DNA from: an uncultured Bacteroidales bacterium
GTDB taxonomy: Bacteria > Bacteroidota > Bacteroidia > Bacteroidales > UBA932
NCBI GenBank assembly: GCA_946415475.1
Contig: CAMKSQ010000012.1
Location: forward strand, 1-53,908
Direction: 5' to 3'
DNA length: 53,908 bases
Shown: positions 34,702 through 41,854 of the stretch, piece after piece
How the letters are laid out: the number at the start of each line of letters is the position of its first letter
Numbering within the stretch: the stretch's first letter is position 1
Translations under genes and position numbers: made by a program
Notes under the pieces: generated by a model
Seen by the model: the letters and a program-made list of their open reading frames with translations, nothing else
What the model was told of the DNA's origin: nothing
Databases searched by the model: none

Positions 34702-35982
34702 ATGAAACGCATTCTCGTACTTTGCTGCCTGCTGCTGGGATGGTCGGCGCTGGCACAGACCTCGCGGGAGGAATTGCTCTCGCACATGGAGCTTACGGCC
34801 GGCAACTATGCCAACTATCCGCTTCCGACCGGTCACCTGACTCCGGCGCCTAAGGGCTACGAGCCTTTCTATATCAGCCATTACGGCCGCCACGGCTCAC
34901 GTTACATGACGGGGGACAAACAGTACCGCCGTCTGACCAAACAGCTGGATTCGGCCTTAAAACTGGGTATACTGACGGAATACGGCAAGGATGTACGCCA
35001 TCGCGTGATGCTGGCTGCCACCGATGCCCGGGGCCGTGCCGGTAAACTGACGGAACAGGGCGCCAGGCAGCATCGGGCTATCGCCAAGAGAATGTATGGA
35101 AACTATACCTCGCTTCTGGCGGAGCCGCTGACGGTGCGGGCCATGTCTTCCACCTCGGGGCGCGTGATGCGCAGTATGGAGAACTTCTGCGCGGAGCTCA
35201 AGGAGCTCAATCCTTCCCTGGAAATCACGATGAGCGCCACGGAGGCGGAGCAGGGGATCGTAAAGCCGAATAAGACCATCCCGGTTCCGGAGTCGGAGAC
35301 GGACGGTGCCCTGTATAAGAAGCTCAAGAAGTTCAAGCACAAGATGCTGAGCGGAGAGCCGCAGATGAAGGCCCTGTTCACGGACCCGGAAAAGGCGGAG
35401 GATTTTATCGACAAGTATGAATTTGCCGATGACCTTTATCACATGGCATCCGACATGTACTGCCTTCCCGAGCTAAAACTCGATTTTACGGACCTTTTCG
35501 GTGAAGATGGTATGATTGATGGTTTTCGTGCTTATAATGCGAGCTGGTGCCTTTGGGAGGGCCTTATGCCCGGTGCCCGGCAGAGTTATCTGCGCATATA
35601 TCCGCTGCTGAAGAATGTGGTGGACGAGGCCGATTCCGTTATTACCACGGGCGGGCGCGGCGTACGGCTGCGTTTCGGCCACGACAGCGTGGTGCTGCCT
35701 TTCGCTTTTGTACTGGGCTTCACCGAGGCTATCGGCGCTACGGACGATATGGAGAACCTGCATACGCAATTCTCCATCTTCCGCCTCATTCCCATGGGGG
35801 CGAATATCCAGCTCATCTTCTACCGGAAGCCCAAATCCAAGGACGTACTGGTGAAGTTCCTGATGAACGAGAACGAGACCGCCATTCCGATCAGCACGGA
35901 TGTTTATCCGTACTATCACTGGTCCGATGTAAAGAAGTTCTATAAGAATAAGCTACACGAGGCCAATATCGGCCTTGAGTAG
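34702..35982 (+). CDS. Histidine-type acid phosphatase, secreted (first of two)
   Basis: Phosphohydrolase of 426 residues in the branch 2 histidine phosphatase superfamily (acid phosphatase, phytase, MINPP-like). Signal peptide MKRILVLCCLLLGWSALAQ. Catalytic signature RHGSR at residues 63-67 (ISHYGRHGSR) with the phosphohistidine His64, and the distal proton-donor motif FGHDS with His327-Asp328. Possible substrates are inositol phosphates, sugar phosphates or other phosphomonoesters. It lies two bases after the GH18-propeller gene and is followed by palindromic element E1. A paralogue of 438 residues lies at 43864-45180 on the other strand. Confidence 0.92.
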   Translation: MKRILVLCCLLLGWSALAQTSREELLSHMELTAGNYANYPLPTGHLTPAPKGYEPFYISHYGRHGSRYMTGDKQYRRLTKQLDSALKLGILTEYGKDVRHRVMLAATDARGRAGKLTEQGARQHRAIAKRMYGNYTSLLAEPLTVRAMSSTSGRVMRSMENFCAELKELNPSLEITMSATEAEQGIVKPNKTIPVPESETDGALYKKLKKFKHKMLSGEPQMKALFTDPEKAEDFIDKYEFADDLYHMASDMYCLPELKLDFTDLFGEDGMIDGFRAYNASWCLWEGLMPGARQSYLRIYPLLKNVVDEADSVITTGGRGVRLRFGHDSVVLPFAFVLGFTEAIGATDDMENLHTQFSIFRLIPMGANIQLIFYRKPKSKDVLVKFLMNENETAIPISTDVYPYYHWSDVKKFYKNKLHEANIGLE

Positions 35983-35992
35983 CTTTGCATGC

Positions 35993-36099
35993 GTGATCGT
36001 TAACCTGTTGACACACAGTATTTTATATAATAATCCTCGTTCAATTTTCGAACGAGGATTATTGCGTATATTGCTGATTATCAATATATTAGCAATCAC
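35993..36099. repeat. 107-bp palindromic element, copy E1 (inverted relative to E2 and E3)
   Basis: Symmetric architecture: 36-bp arm, 14-bp stem AATAATCCTCGTTC (36029-36042), 7-base loop, 14-bp stem GAACGAGGATTATT (36050-36063), 36-bp arm. Ends are GTGATCGTTAA and TTAGCAATCAC, an 11-bp imperfect terminal inverted repeat. The loop AATTTTC is the complement of the GAAAANN loops of the other copies, so this copy is reversed. It starts 10 bp after the histidine phosphatase stop and could act as a terminator. Confidence 0.85.
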
Positions 36100-36120
36100 T
36101 CCGTCGGATGGGCAATGGTG

Positions 36121-36216
36121 TTCGGAGGGCGGAGCCCGACAATAGGGGACTTTATCTCGTCCCGGACGAGATTCCGCTTCGCGGCATCTCTTGTCCTCCC
36201 GGAGGGTCCGGACAAA
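36121..36216. repeat. Cluster of short adjacent hairpins
   Basis: Contains several back-to-back inverted repeats: GGGC-GGA-GCCC near 36128, TCTCGTCC-C-GGACGAGA near 36155, CCGC-TTC-GCGG near 36174, and TTGTCC..GGACAA around an inner CTCCCGGAG near 36191. No protein frame is evident. It runs into the cloverleaf-like region at 36222 and together they fill the space downstream of tRNA-Ser. Confidence 0.55.
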
Positions 36217-36221
36217 GATTT

Positions 36222-36327
36222 CAGCTCAACGGCCAAGGCCGTTAGGGCTATTTCCATATGACACCTTACGAAAGCAGGCTTTCGACGGCATCATATGAAA
36301 ACAGCCCAGCGCTAACGCGCTGAGCTG
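36222..36327. other. Cloverleaf-like multi-branched structured region
   Basis: Nested complementarity: outer stem CAGCTCA (36222-36228) with TGAGCTG (36321-36327); hairpin ACGGCC-AA-GGCCGT (36229-36242); long stem 36245-36261 with 36291-36307 (15 of 17 pairs) capped by CGAAAG-CAGG-CTTTCG (36269-36284); and hairpin GCGC-TAAC-GCGC (36309-36320). It ends 10 bp from the 3' end of tRNA-Ser. It could be a structured RNA on either strand, a terminator region or a recombination site. No known RNA family was recognised. Confidence 0.6.
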
Positions 36328-36337
36328 CAATACTTTG

Positions 36338-36426
36338 CGGAGGGGACGAGATTCGAACTCGTGGTACAGAATAACCCGTACGGCAGTTTAGCAAACTGCT
36401 GGTTTCAGCCACTCACCCACCCCTCC
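36338..36426 (-). tRNA. tRNA-Ser (GCU anticodon)
   Basis: Class II tRNA of 89 bases. Acceptor GGAGGGG pairs with CCCCTCC, discriminator G, no encoded CCA. The anticodon arm is GCAGT-TTGCTAA-ACTGC, giving anticodon GCT (GCU), which reads AGC/AGU serine codons. The long variable arm CGTACGGGTTATTCTGTACC and T-arm ACGAG-TTCGAAT-CTCGT are intact. The region just upstream (36427-36488) holds a CCGGG-ATGAA-CCCGG hairpin, then the promoter. Confidence 0.95.
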
Positions 36427-36488
36427 GGGCTTAAAGCGAAAGAAACGCACCGGGATGAACCCGGGCTCCGTCACAAAGGACGGGATTG

Positions 36489-36518
36489 CAAAGATACGGA
36501 TTTTTTGACAAATCACAA
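36489..36518 (-). promoter_or_regulatory. Promoter for tRNA-Ser
   Basis: Minus-strand -7 box TATCTTTG (36489-36496) with a -33 TTG (36516-36518) at 19-bp spacing fits the Bacteroidota consensus. It overlaps the plus-strand promoter of the YhhN gene. Confidence 0.6.
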
Positions 36519-36535
36519 GACTTTTCTTATTTTTG
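36504..36535 (+). promoter_or_regulatory. Promoter for the YhhN-family gene
   Basis: TTTG (36504-36507), 20 bp, then TATTTTTG (36528-36535): a full match to the TTTG-N(19-21)-TAnnTTTG consensus. The predicted transcript would start about 10-15 bp before the ATG at 36556, which excludes longer upstream starts that run through tRNA-Ser. Confidence 0.7.
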
Positions 36536-36555
36536 TGCTAGTAAACCACAACAAG

Positions 36556-37236
36556 ATGAAAGCTAAAAGTTCCTTCTGGATTATTCCTGCGCTGTTTTTC
36601 CTGGTGGCAGCAGCCATCAATATCTATGGTAAAATGCAGGGTCTGGCCATTGCCGGAACCGTGAAACCGGCCCTGATGCCACTCCTGGCCATCACCTCCC
36701 TGGCAGCCGCGGGCGGCGTGGACACCCGCAACAGCAAACTGCTGCTCATGGCCCAACTGCTGGGCTGCACCGGCGACACCTTCTTGCTCTTCAGTGGCTT
36801 TTATCCTTTCATTTGCGGTATGGTCGCTTTCCTCCTTGGTCACCTGTGCTACATCTCGCTCTTTGGCGGCCAGTCCTGGAAAGGCCTGGGCCTCAAGACC
36901 TGGATTCCTGCCCTCATCGTCATGGGAGGTTTGGTGGCCGGGCTCATTTTCGCCATTGGTGTAGAAGGGGACCTGCTCATCCCCATGTGCGTGTACGGCA
37001 TGGTGCTTATGCTCCTGATTTTCAGCGGCCTGGCCGGCCTTTTCCGCTGCAGGGGCAACGCCTGGTGGATCATCCTCATGGGCACCCTCCTGTTCACCTT
37101 CTCTGACGCGCTCATCGCCCTGGAAACCTTCTCCGAGAAGCCCGCAAGCTGGATTCCTGCCACCATTATGGCCACGTACTTGGCAGCTCAAAGCCTCCTG
37201 GCCATAGGCGCCCTGAGCATCAAGTCCTCCAAATAG
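36556..37236 (+). CDS. YhhN (TMEM86-like) family membrane protein
   Basis: Integral membrane protein of 226 residues with about eight hydrophobic segments. Conserved features of the YhhN/TMEM86 family include VKPALMPLLAI, CTGDTFLLF, FICGMVAFLLGHLCYISLF and the C-terminal LLFTFSDALIAL. Animal members hydrolyse lysoplasmalogens; bacterial members are mostly uncharacterised. The start at 36556 was chosen because the frame open upstream overlaps tRNA-Ser and the promoter. It has no evident link to the glycan genes. Confidence 0.87.
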   Translation: MKAKSSFWIIPALFFLVAAAINIYGKMQGLAIAGTVKPALMPLLAITSLAAAGGVDTRNSKLLLMAQLLGCTGDTFLLFSGFYPFICGMVAFLLGHLCYISLFGGQSWKGLGLKTWIPALIVMGGLVAGLIFAIGVEGDLLIPMCVYGMVLMLLIFSGLAGLFRCRGNAWWIILMGTLLFTFSDALIALETFSEKPASWIPATIMATYLAAQSLLAIGALSIKSSK

Positions 37237-37314
37237 GCGCCAACTGCGCACATTGTGTGCATATTCACGCAAAAAGCGAAGGCTAATACCTGCTCCTCTG
37301 CTTACTTTGTAAGC

Positions 37315-39546
37315 ATGAAACAGATACTAGCCACACTCATTTGCGTTGTTTCCGTTCTGCTTTCCTGCGAGAAGCCCGTTAACGGAATTGTCATAAACCC
37401 GCCTTCTACCAAGCCCTCGACGCCCTCCACCACCCCGGAGACGCCGACCACGCCTGAAAACCCGACGGAACCGGAAAACCCGACAGACCCTACCCAGCCT
37501 GAGACCCCCGTGACGCCCGTCGTGGCCCCCACCGGCTATGTAATTGTAGGCTATGCCACCTACTGGGAAGACCGGCTCCCGGATCCCACTTACCTCACGC
37601 ATATCAACTATGCCTTCGGCAAGATCGACGCCGATTTCGAGACCCTCAAAATCAGCGGAGAATCCCGTCTGAAGAAAATCGTCGCGCTCAAATCCAGCCA
37701 TCCCCAACTAAAGGTGGTGCTTTCCATTGGAGGATGGGGCGCCGGCAATTTCAGCGAAATGGCTGCCGATGAAACCCATCGCAAGAAATTCTGCCAGAAC
37801 TGCCTGAACGCCGTCAAAAAATACAACCTGGACGGCATCGACCTGGACTGGGAGTATCCCACCAGCAGCGACGCCGGCATATCGGCTTCCCCTGCCGATA
37901 AGCAGAACTTCACCCTCCTGGTGAAAGACCTGCGGGCAGCGCTGGGCAGCGACAAACTGATCACCATGGCCTCGTCGGCCAGCGCCAAGTACGTGAATTT
38001 CAAGGATTTCATCGACTACATGAACTTCGTGAACCTCATGACCTACGACATGGGCAACCCGCCGTATCACAACGCCGGCCTATACAAGAGCAGCAAAACC
38101 AAGCGCAGTTGCGACGAGTCGGTCGCCCTGCACTATCAGGCCGGGGTCCCCTACGACAAAATCGTCCTGGGTATGCCCTTCTACGGTCGCGACGACAAGA
38201 ATACCAAGCCATTCACCTCTGGTGACGATGACAATTACGTCTATTACCACGATATCGTCAAGGGCGATTTCATCGACTGCTGGGACGCCACGGCTATGGT
38301 CCCTTATCTGACCAACGCGGCCGGCACCATGATGCTCAGCTACGACAACGAGACCTCCATCGGCCTCAAAGCCGACTATGTAAAGCAGAAAGGCCTTAAA
38401 GGCGCCATGTACTGGGCCATCGAGGGTGACGATAACAACTGGACCCTCTCCAAGGCCATCGCCAGCCGTCTTATTGGCTGGGTCGATCCCAATCCTCCGC
38501 AGCAGGAAGAAGCCTTCCTGGCAACCAACCAGTACATCGAGAAGTACCTGGAGGAGGTGAACTATCCCAATAACAACAATCCGGATACGGACAAAGAATA
38601 CAGCTATTCCAGCGTTGTCGGCTATCCTGGCGGCGGCCCCAGCGTAAACGATGAAGAACTTCCGCCTACCTATACGATTACGTGGACGGCATCGTCCTCC
38701 AGCCAGAAACTCCGCGTATGGGAAGGCAGCTGGAGCAGGGAGTATTCCCTGTCCGGCGGCGTGAACAAGCAGGATATCACCAACCTGGTGCCCAACACCA
38801 CCTACCAGTGGACGGTAACCGGCTCCAACAGTGAAATGGTCGCCAGCGGCAGTTTCCAAACCCGTGGTATGCTGCATCAGATTTACTTCCAGCCCAACCT
38901 GCGCAACGGCCGCGACCTGGGCGGTTGGAAGGGCCTGGGCGGCAAGACCATCGCTTACCACATGCTGTATCGTGGCGGCGCCATCCATGGGTCCCGCCTG
39001 AACAGTGACGGCCGCAAGGAAATGCTGGCCGAAGGTATCCGGGCCGAAGTAGACCTCCGCGAGGCCGATGACGTCCCTTCCAGCTCTCCGCTGGGCAGCA
39101 GCGTGGCCTTCTATGCGCCCGGCTTCGACAGCGGCTACAACCACATGGTCCGGGACAATCCGGAGAAGGTAAAAAACACTTTCTGCTGGGTAGTGGCCCG
39201 CCTGCGGGAGAACAAGCCCGTGTACTTCCACTGCGCCGCCGGCCGCGACCGTACGGCCACCCTCGCCGTCCTGCTGGAAGGCGCGCTGGGCATGAGTGAA
39301 AGCGACATGGCCAAGGACTATGAGCTGACCTACTTCACCCCCGCGGACTGGGGCATGTCCAAGGACGATAACGGAAATCCGTACTACGCCCACGTACGCA
39401 CCACCTACAGCTACAAGTCCATCCGCAAGACCATCTTCAAAGAGACGGACAGCGGCACCTACCAGGAGCGTATCGTCAAATATCTGCTGAAAATAGGTGT
39501 TCCGCAGACCGATATCGACGACCTGCGGAACATCATGCTCAAATAG
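37315..39546 (+). CDS. GH18 lipoprotein fused to a protein-tyrosine-phosphatase-like domain (third GH18)
   Basis: Lipoprotein of 743 residues (VLLSC); the start at 37315 gives the signal peptide, an upstream in-frame ATG does not. After the Cys comes NGIVINPPSTKPST and a Thr/Pro/Glu linker. The GH18 barrel (about 75-380) has DGIDLDWEYP with Glu180, SIGGWGAG and LMTYDMGNPPYHN. A fibronectin III-like domain (about 450-520, TYTITWTASSSS..TTYQWTV) leads to a phosphatase domain (about 524-743) with the NGRDLGGW motif and the P-loop HCAAGRDRT (nucleophile Cys640, Arg646) of the Y_phosphatase3/dual-specificity type. Every catalytic residue expected for both enzymes is present. A surface chitinase joined to a PTP-type phosphatase is unusual; the phosphatase may act on inositol phosphates, phosphosugars or phosphoproteins. 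Confidence 0.9.
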   Translation: MKQILATLICVVSVLLSCEKPVNGIVINPPSTKPSTPSTTPETPTTPENPTEPENPTDPTQPETPVTPVVAPTGYVIVGYATYWEDRLPDPTYLTHINYAFGKIDADFETLKISGESRLKKIVALKSSHPQLKVVLSIGGWGAGNFSEMAADETHRKKFCQNCLNAVKKYNLDGIDLDWEYPTSSDAGISASPADKQNFTLLVKDLRAALGSDKLITMASSASAKYVNFKDFIDYMNFVNLMTYDMGNPPYHNAGLYKSSKTKRSCDESVALHYQAGVPYDKIVLGMPFYGRDDKNTKPFTSGDDDNYVYYHDIVKGDFIDCWDATAMVPYLTNAAGTMMLSYDNETSIGLKADYVKQKGLKGAMYWAIEGDDNNWTLSKAIASRLIGWVDPNPPQQEEAFLATNQYIEKYLEEVNYPNNNNPDTDKEYSYSSVVGYPGGGPSVNDEELPPTYTITWTASSSSQKLRVWEGSWSREYSLSGGVNKQDITNLVPNTTYQWTVTGSNSEMVASGSFQTRGMLHQIYFQPNLRNGRDLGGWKGLGGKTIAYHMLYRGGAIHGSRLNSDGRKEMLAEGIRAEVDLREADDVPSSSPLGSSVAFYAPGFDSGYNHMVRDNPEKVKNTFCWVVARLRENKPVYFHCAAGRDRTATLAVLLEGALGMSESDMAKDYELTYFTPADWGMSKDDNGNPYYAHVRTTYSYKSIRKTIFKETDSGTYQERIVKYLLKIGVPQTDIDDLRNIMLK

Positions 39547-39592
39547 GAAGCGGCATCTGGGTTGGCTCCAGAAGCCCGGCGGCAGACGGAAG

Positions 39593-40039
39593 CTACCGTC
39601 CGGCTTTCTTGAAGAGGTTGTTCTGGAAGCCTTTTTCGATGACTTTACGGATGCAGGTGTTGGTGGCGCGGTAGCCGTTGAACATGGTAGCATCGGCCTT
39701 GTAGGTGTCGCCTTCCCAAAGAACATTACCGTCCTTGTCGATGACGGAAGGGGTGAGCCAGGTGCGGGGACTGTTGAAGACCATCTTCTTCCGGGCTTTT
39801 ACATCCAGAATGAAATCGGCCTCGGAGGCCTCGCTTACGCGCACCCACTCGCCGGCAGCGGCGAATTCCCGGGAGACATCTTCAATTTCATCGGCGGGAA
39901 TGGGGTGCTCCAGGTCGTTGGTGATCTGGACATACACCTTGTTTCCGGCGGCAACCGTCTCTTTCAGGGAACTCTGGGCCAGGGCCAGGGTGCAGACCAG
40001 TCCCAGTGCAAATACTAAGATGGATTTCAGTGCTTTCAT
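39593..40039 (-). CDS. Small secreted protein of unknown function
   Basis: 148 residues with a signal peptide (MKALKSILVFALGLVCTLALAQ). The mature part is alpha/beta with VYVQITNDLEHPIPADEIEDV, ASEADFILDVKARKKMVF, and DGNVLWEGDTYKADATMFNGY. It ends with a basic tail. The pattern of a small exported domain with 'G..ADF.LDV' strands recalls proteins annotated as DUFs in Bacteroidales; no function is proposed. It converges with the GH18-PTP gene and diverges from the barrel protein at 40115. Confidence 0.75.
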   Translation of the reverse strand: MKALKSILVFALGLVCTLALAQSSLKETVAAGNKVYVQITNDLEHPIPADEIEDVSREFAAAGEWVRVSEASEADFILDVKARKKMVFNSPRTWLTPSVIDKDGNVLWEGDTYKADATMFNGYRATNTCIRKVIEKGFQNNLFKKAGR

Positions 40040-40063
40040 CGGTTTAAATATTTTTTACTGAGG

Positions 40064-40071
40064 CAAATGTA
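40064..40071 (-). promoter_or_regulatory. -7 box for the small secreted protein gene
   Basis: Minus strand TACATTTG matches TAnnTTTG, 25 bp before the ATG at 40039. No clear -33 box. It is divergent from the box at 40084. Confidence 0.45.
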
Positions 40072-40083
40072 CAAATAAATATG

Positions 40084-40091
40084 TAATTTTG
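40084..40091 (+). promoter_or_regulatory. -7 box for the outer-membrane barrel gene
   Basis: TAATTTTG matches TAnnTTTG, 23 bp before the ATG at 40115. No clear -33 box seen. Confidence 0.45.
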
Positions 40092-40114
40092 CGCTTAGGC
40101 TAAACACGTAACGC

Positions 40115-41452
40115 ATGAAAAAACTAATAATCGGCGCCATTGCTCTTCTGCTGCTGTCGGGGGTCATCCAAGCCCAGACTCCAACCCAGAAGGACACATC
40201 GAAGCACTTCATCAATATCGGCCTTAATTTCCTCACGCATGGGGAAATTTGCGGTGGCGGCCTGCCCCGCGCCAGCCAGTCCAAGGAGGGTCGGTCGGCC
40301 TTTATCATGGGCCGTGTCCGTATCCTGGCCGATTACCAATACAAGCAGTGGTTCCAGACGCACCTGGTTATCCAGAACAGCGCCATCTGGGGCATGAGCG
40401 GCAACCTGTCCCTCGGCCTGTACGAAGGTTGGGTGAAAGTGAAGGCGCCCTTCGGCCTCTTTGCGCAGGTGGGCCGTATCGCCCTTTCCTATGACGATGA
40501 ACGTATCATCGGCACGAACGATTTTGCCAATGCGTCCCGTTCGCACGACGCTCTCCGGGTGGGCTATGAAGGCTATGGGCACAAGGTGCACGCCATCCTC
40601 TCGTATAACCAGAACGGCGGCAACGTGTACTACGGCACCTATTATATCGACGGTGCGCAGCCTTACAAAAACATGCAGACGCTCTGGTATCATTACGATA
40701 TCCCCGTGTTCCCGCTGGGCGTTTCCCTCCTTTTCATGAACATGGGCCTGCAGGCCGGGGAAGAGGAGGATAAGAGTAACCTCCCCCGTACGGTATATCA
40801 GCAAATGTACGGTGGCTACCTGAACTACCATCCCAAATACGTGACGGTGGAGGGCGCTTATTATCGGCAAGCGGGTCAGTATGTGAGTAATAGCATGCAC
40901 ACCCTTCCCATCGACGCCTGGATGGCCAGCGGCAAGGTCTCCGTCAACCCCTCGAACCGTTATGGCTTTGTTCTGGGCTATGACCACCTGAGCGGCGACA
41001 GCTATGTTCCGGTCATTTACGGCGGAAAGTTGGGCATGGTACGCCACGATGTTATCCGCGGCTTTTCTCCCATCAACGGTTCCCGTACCAAGTTCTACGG
41101 CCTGCTGGACTATTTTTACGAGAGTGCCTATATCAACGGCTTCACGCCCGGTTTGCAGAACGCCTTTGTCGGCGCCTCCGGCAATCCCTGGAAAGGTCTG
41201 GACTGCGGTGTCACCTACCATTATTTAGCCGTGGCCACCCAACTTTCGGGCCTTAGCAGCACACTGGGGCATAGCATTGACGTGCAGTTGGGCTACACCT
41301 TCAACAAATTCATCTCCCTGACGTTAGGGTATTCCTTCATGATGGGCACGGAAACCATGGCCCGGCTCAAGCAGGAAGGCGTGAGCCAGAACGCCCACTG
41401 GGGCTGGTTCTCGCTGGTGGTTTCTCCCACCCTCTTCTCCAAGAAGTGGTAG
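40115..41452 (+). CDS. Outer-membrane beta-barrel porin-like protein
   Basis: 445 residues with a signal peptide (MKKLIIGAIALLLLSGVIQAQ). The mature part is made of alternating aromatic/hydrophilic strands (YKQWFQTHLVIQNSAIWGMSG, FGLFAQVGRIALSYDDERI, YGFVLGYDHLSGDSY) and ends in a Trp (LFSKKW), all typical of a 14-18-strand barrel. The FGLFAQVGRIALSYDDERIIG segment resembles the alginate-export/OprP-like porin family. No TonB plug, so it would be a passive channel. Whether it carries products of the neighbouring GH18 or phosphate is unknown. It is followed by the 52-bp tandem repeats. Confidence 0.8.
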   Translation: MKKLIIGAIALLLLSGVIQAQTPTQKDTSKHFINIGLNFLTHGEICGGGLPRASQSKEGRSAFIMGRVRILADYQYKQWFQTHLVIQNSAIWGMSGNLSLGLYEGWVKVKAPFGLFAQVGRIALSYDDERIIGTNDFANASRSHDALRVGYEGYGHKVHAILSYNQNGGNVYYGTYYIDGAQPYKNMQTLWYHYDIPVFPLGVSLLFMNMGLQAGEEEDKSNLPRTVYQQMYGGYLNYHPKYVTVEGAYYRQAGQYVSNSMHTLPIDAWMASGKVSVNPSNRYGFVLGYDHLSGDSYVPVIYGGKLGMVRHDVIRGFSPINGSRTKFYGLLDYFYESAYINGFTPGLQNAFVGASGNPWKGLDCGVTYHYLAVATQLSGLSSTLGHSIDVQLGYTFNKFISLTLGYSFMMGTETMARLKQEGVSQNAHWGWFSLVVSPTLFSKKW

Positions 41453-41454
41453 GC

Positions 41455-41590
41455 TTGCGCGAAGGTCCACAGGCCGGACCTTCAAGAAACTTTTCCGGGT
41501 ATTTTTTTGCGCGAAGGTCCACAGGCTGGACCTTCAGGACACTTTTCCGGGTATTTTTTTGCGCGAAGGTCCAGGTGGCGGACCTTCAGG
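41455..41590. repeat. 52-bp tandem repeat, about 2.6 copies, each with a hairpin
   Basis: Three copies begin with GCGCGAAGGTCC at 41457, 41509 and 41561, exact period 52. Each has a hairpin GAAGGTCC..GGACCTTC (41461-41483, 41513-41535, 41565-41587); copies are joined by CTTTTCCGGGTATTTTTTT. The first hairpin begins 8 bp after the porin stop, so the array probably acts as serial terminators. The period is not a multiple of three and no signal-bearing protein frame is seen, so it is not coding. Confidence 0.85.
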
Positions 41591-41608
41591 ATCCCTTCCG
41601 CCTGGGGT

Positions 41609-41620
41609 GCAAATGGTTGG
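41609..41620 (+). repeat. GGTTGG-family arm
   Basis: GCAAATGGTTGG, identical to the left arm at 30281-30292. It has no adjacent right arm of its own and may compete for pairing with 41654-41665 or 41751-41762. Confidence 0.5.
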
Positions 41621-41630
41621 CGGCCTTTTT

Positions 41631-41665
41631 GTCAATGGTTGGTTTTTACACTGCCAACCTTTGAC
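41631..41665. repeat. GGTTGG-family hairpin
   Basis: GTCAATGGTTGG (41631-41642) pairs with CCAACCTTTGAC (41654-41665), 11 of 12 bases, loop of 11. The right arm is identical to that at 30304-30315. Confidence 0.6.
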
Positions 41666-41704
41666 ATTACACCCCTCATCCACATAGCTCAGGTTCCATT
41701 CCCC

Positions 41705-41741
41705 TGCAAAAGGTTGGTTGCATAAAAACCAACCTTTTGCA
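41705..41741. repeat. GGTTGG-family hairpin, perfect 13-bp stem
   Basis: TGCAAAAGGTTGG (41705-41717) and CCAACCTTTTGCA (41729-41741) pair perfectly around 11 bases; the same stem occurs after the PUL at 30205-30241. A further right arm CCAACCTTTGACG follows at 41751. No gene occupies 41453-41968. Confidence 0.65.
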
Positions 41742-41854
41742 TACGTGTTACCAACCTTTGACGCAGACTACTAACTATCCACCCTTTGTTCAAAGCACTT
41801 TTCCCGACTTCGGGGGCTCAGCATGTGCTTGACTCACAATAGCGGTGGTTGCCC

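Noticed and set aside
36440..36470. CCGGGTTCATCCCGG on the minus strand looks like a tRNA T-arm.
   Set aside because: No matching acceptor or anticodon arms nearby; treated as a simple hairpin between promoter and tRNA-Ser.
36361..36555. N-terminal extension of the YhhN gene from an upstream ATG.
   Set aside because: It overlaps tRNA-Ser and both promoters; the ATG at 36556 starts a proper first membrane helix.
41446..41725. Two short frames across the 52-bp tandem repeats.
   Set aside because: The period is not divisible by three, so different copies are read in different frames; the hairpin pairing explains the conservation better.
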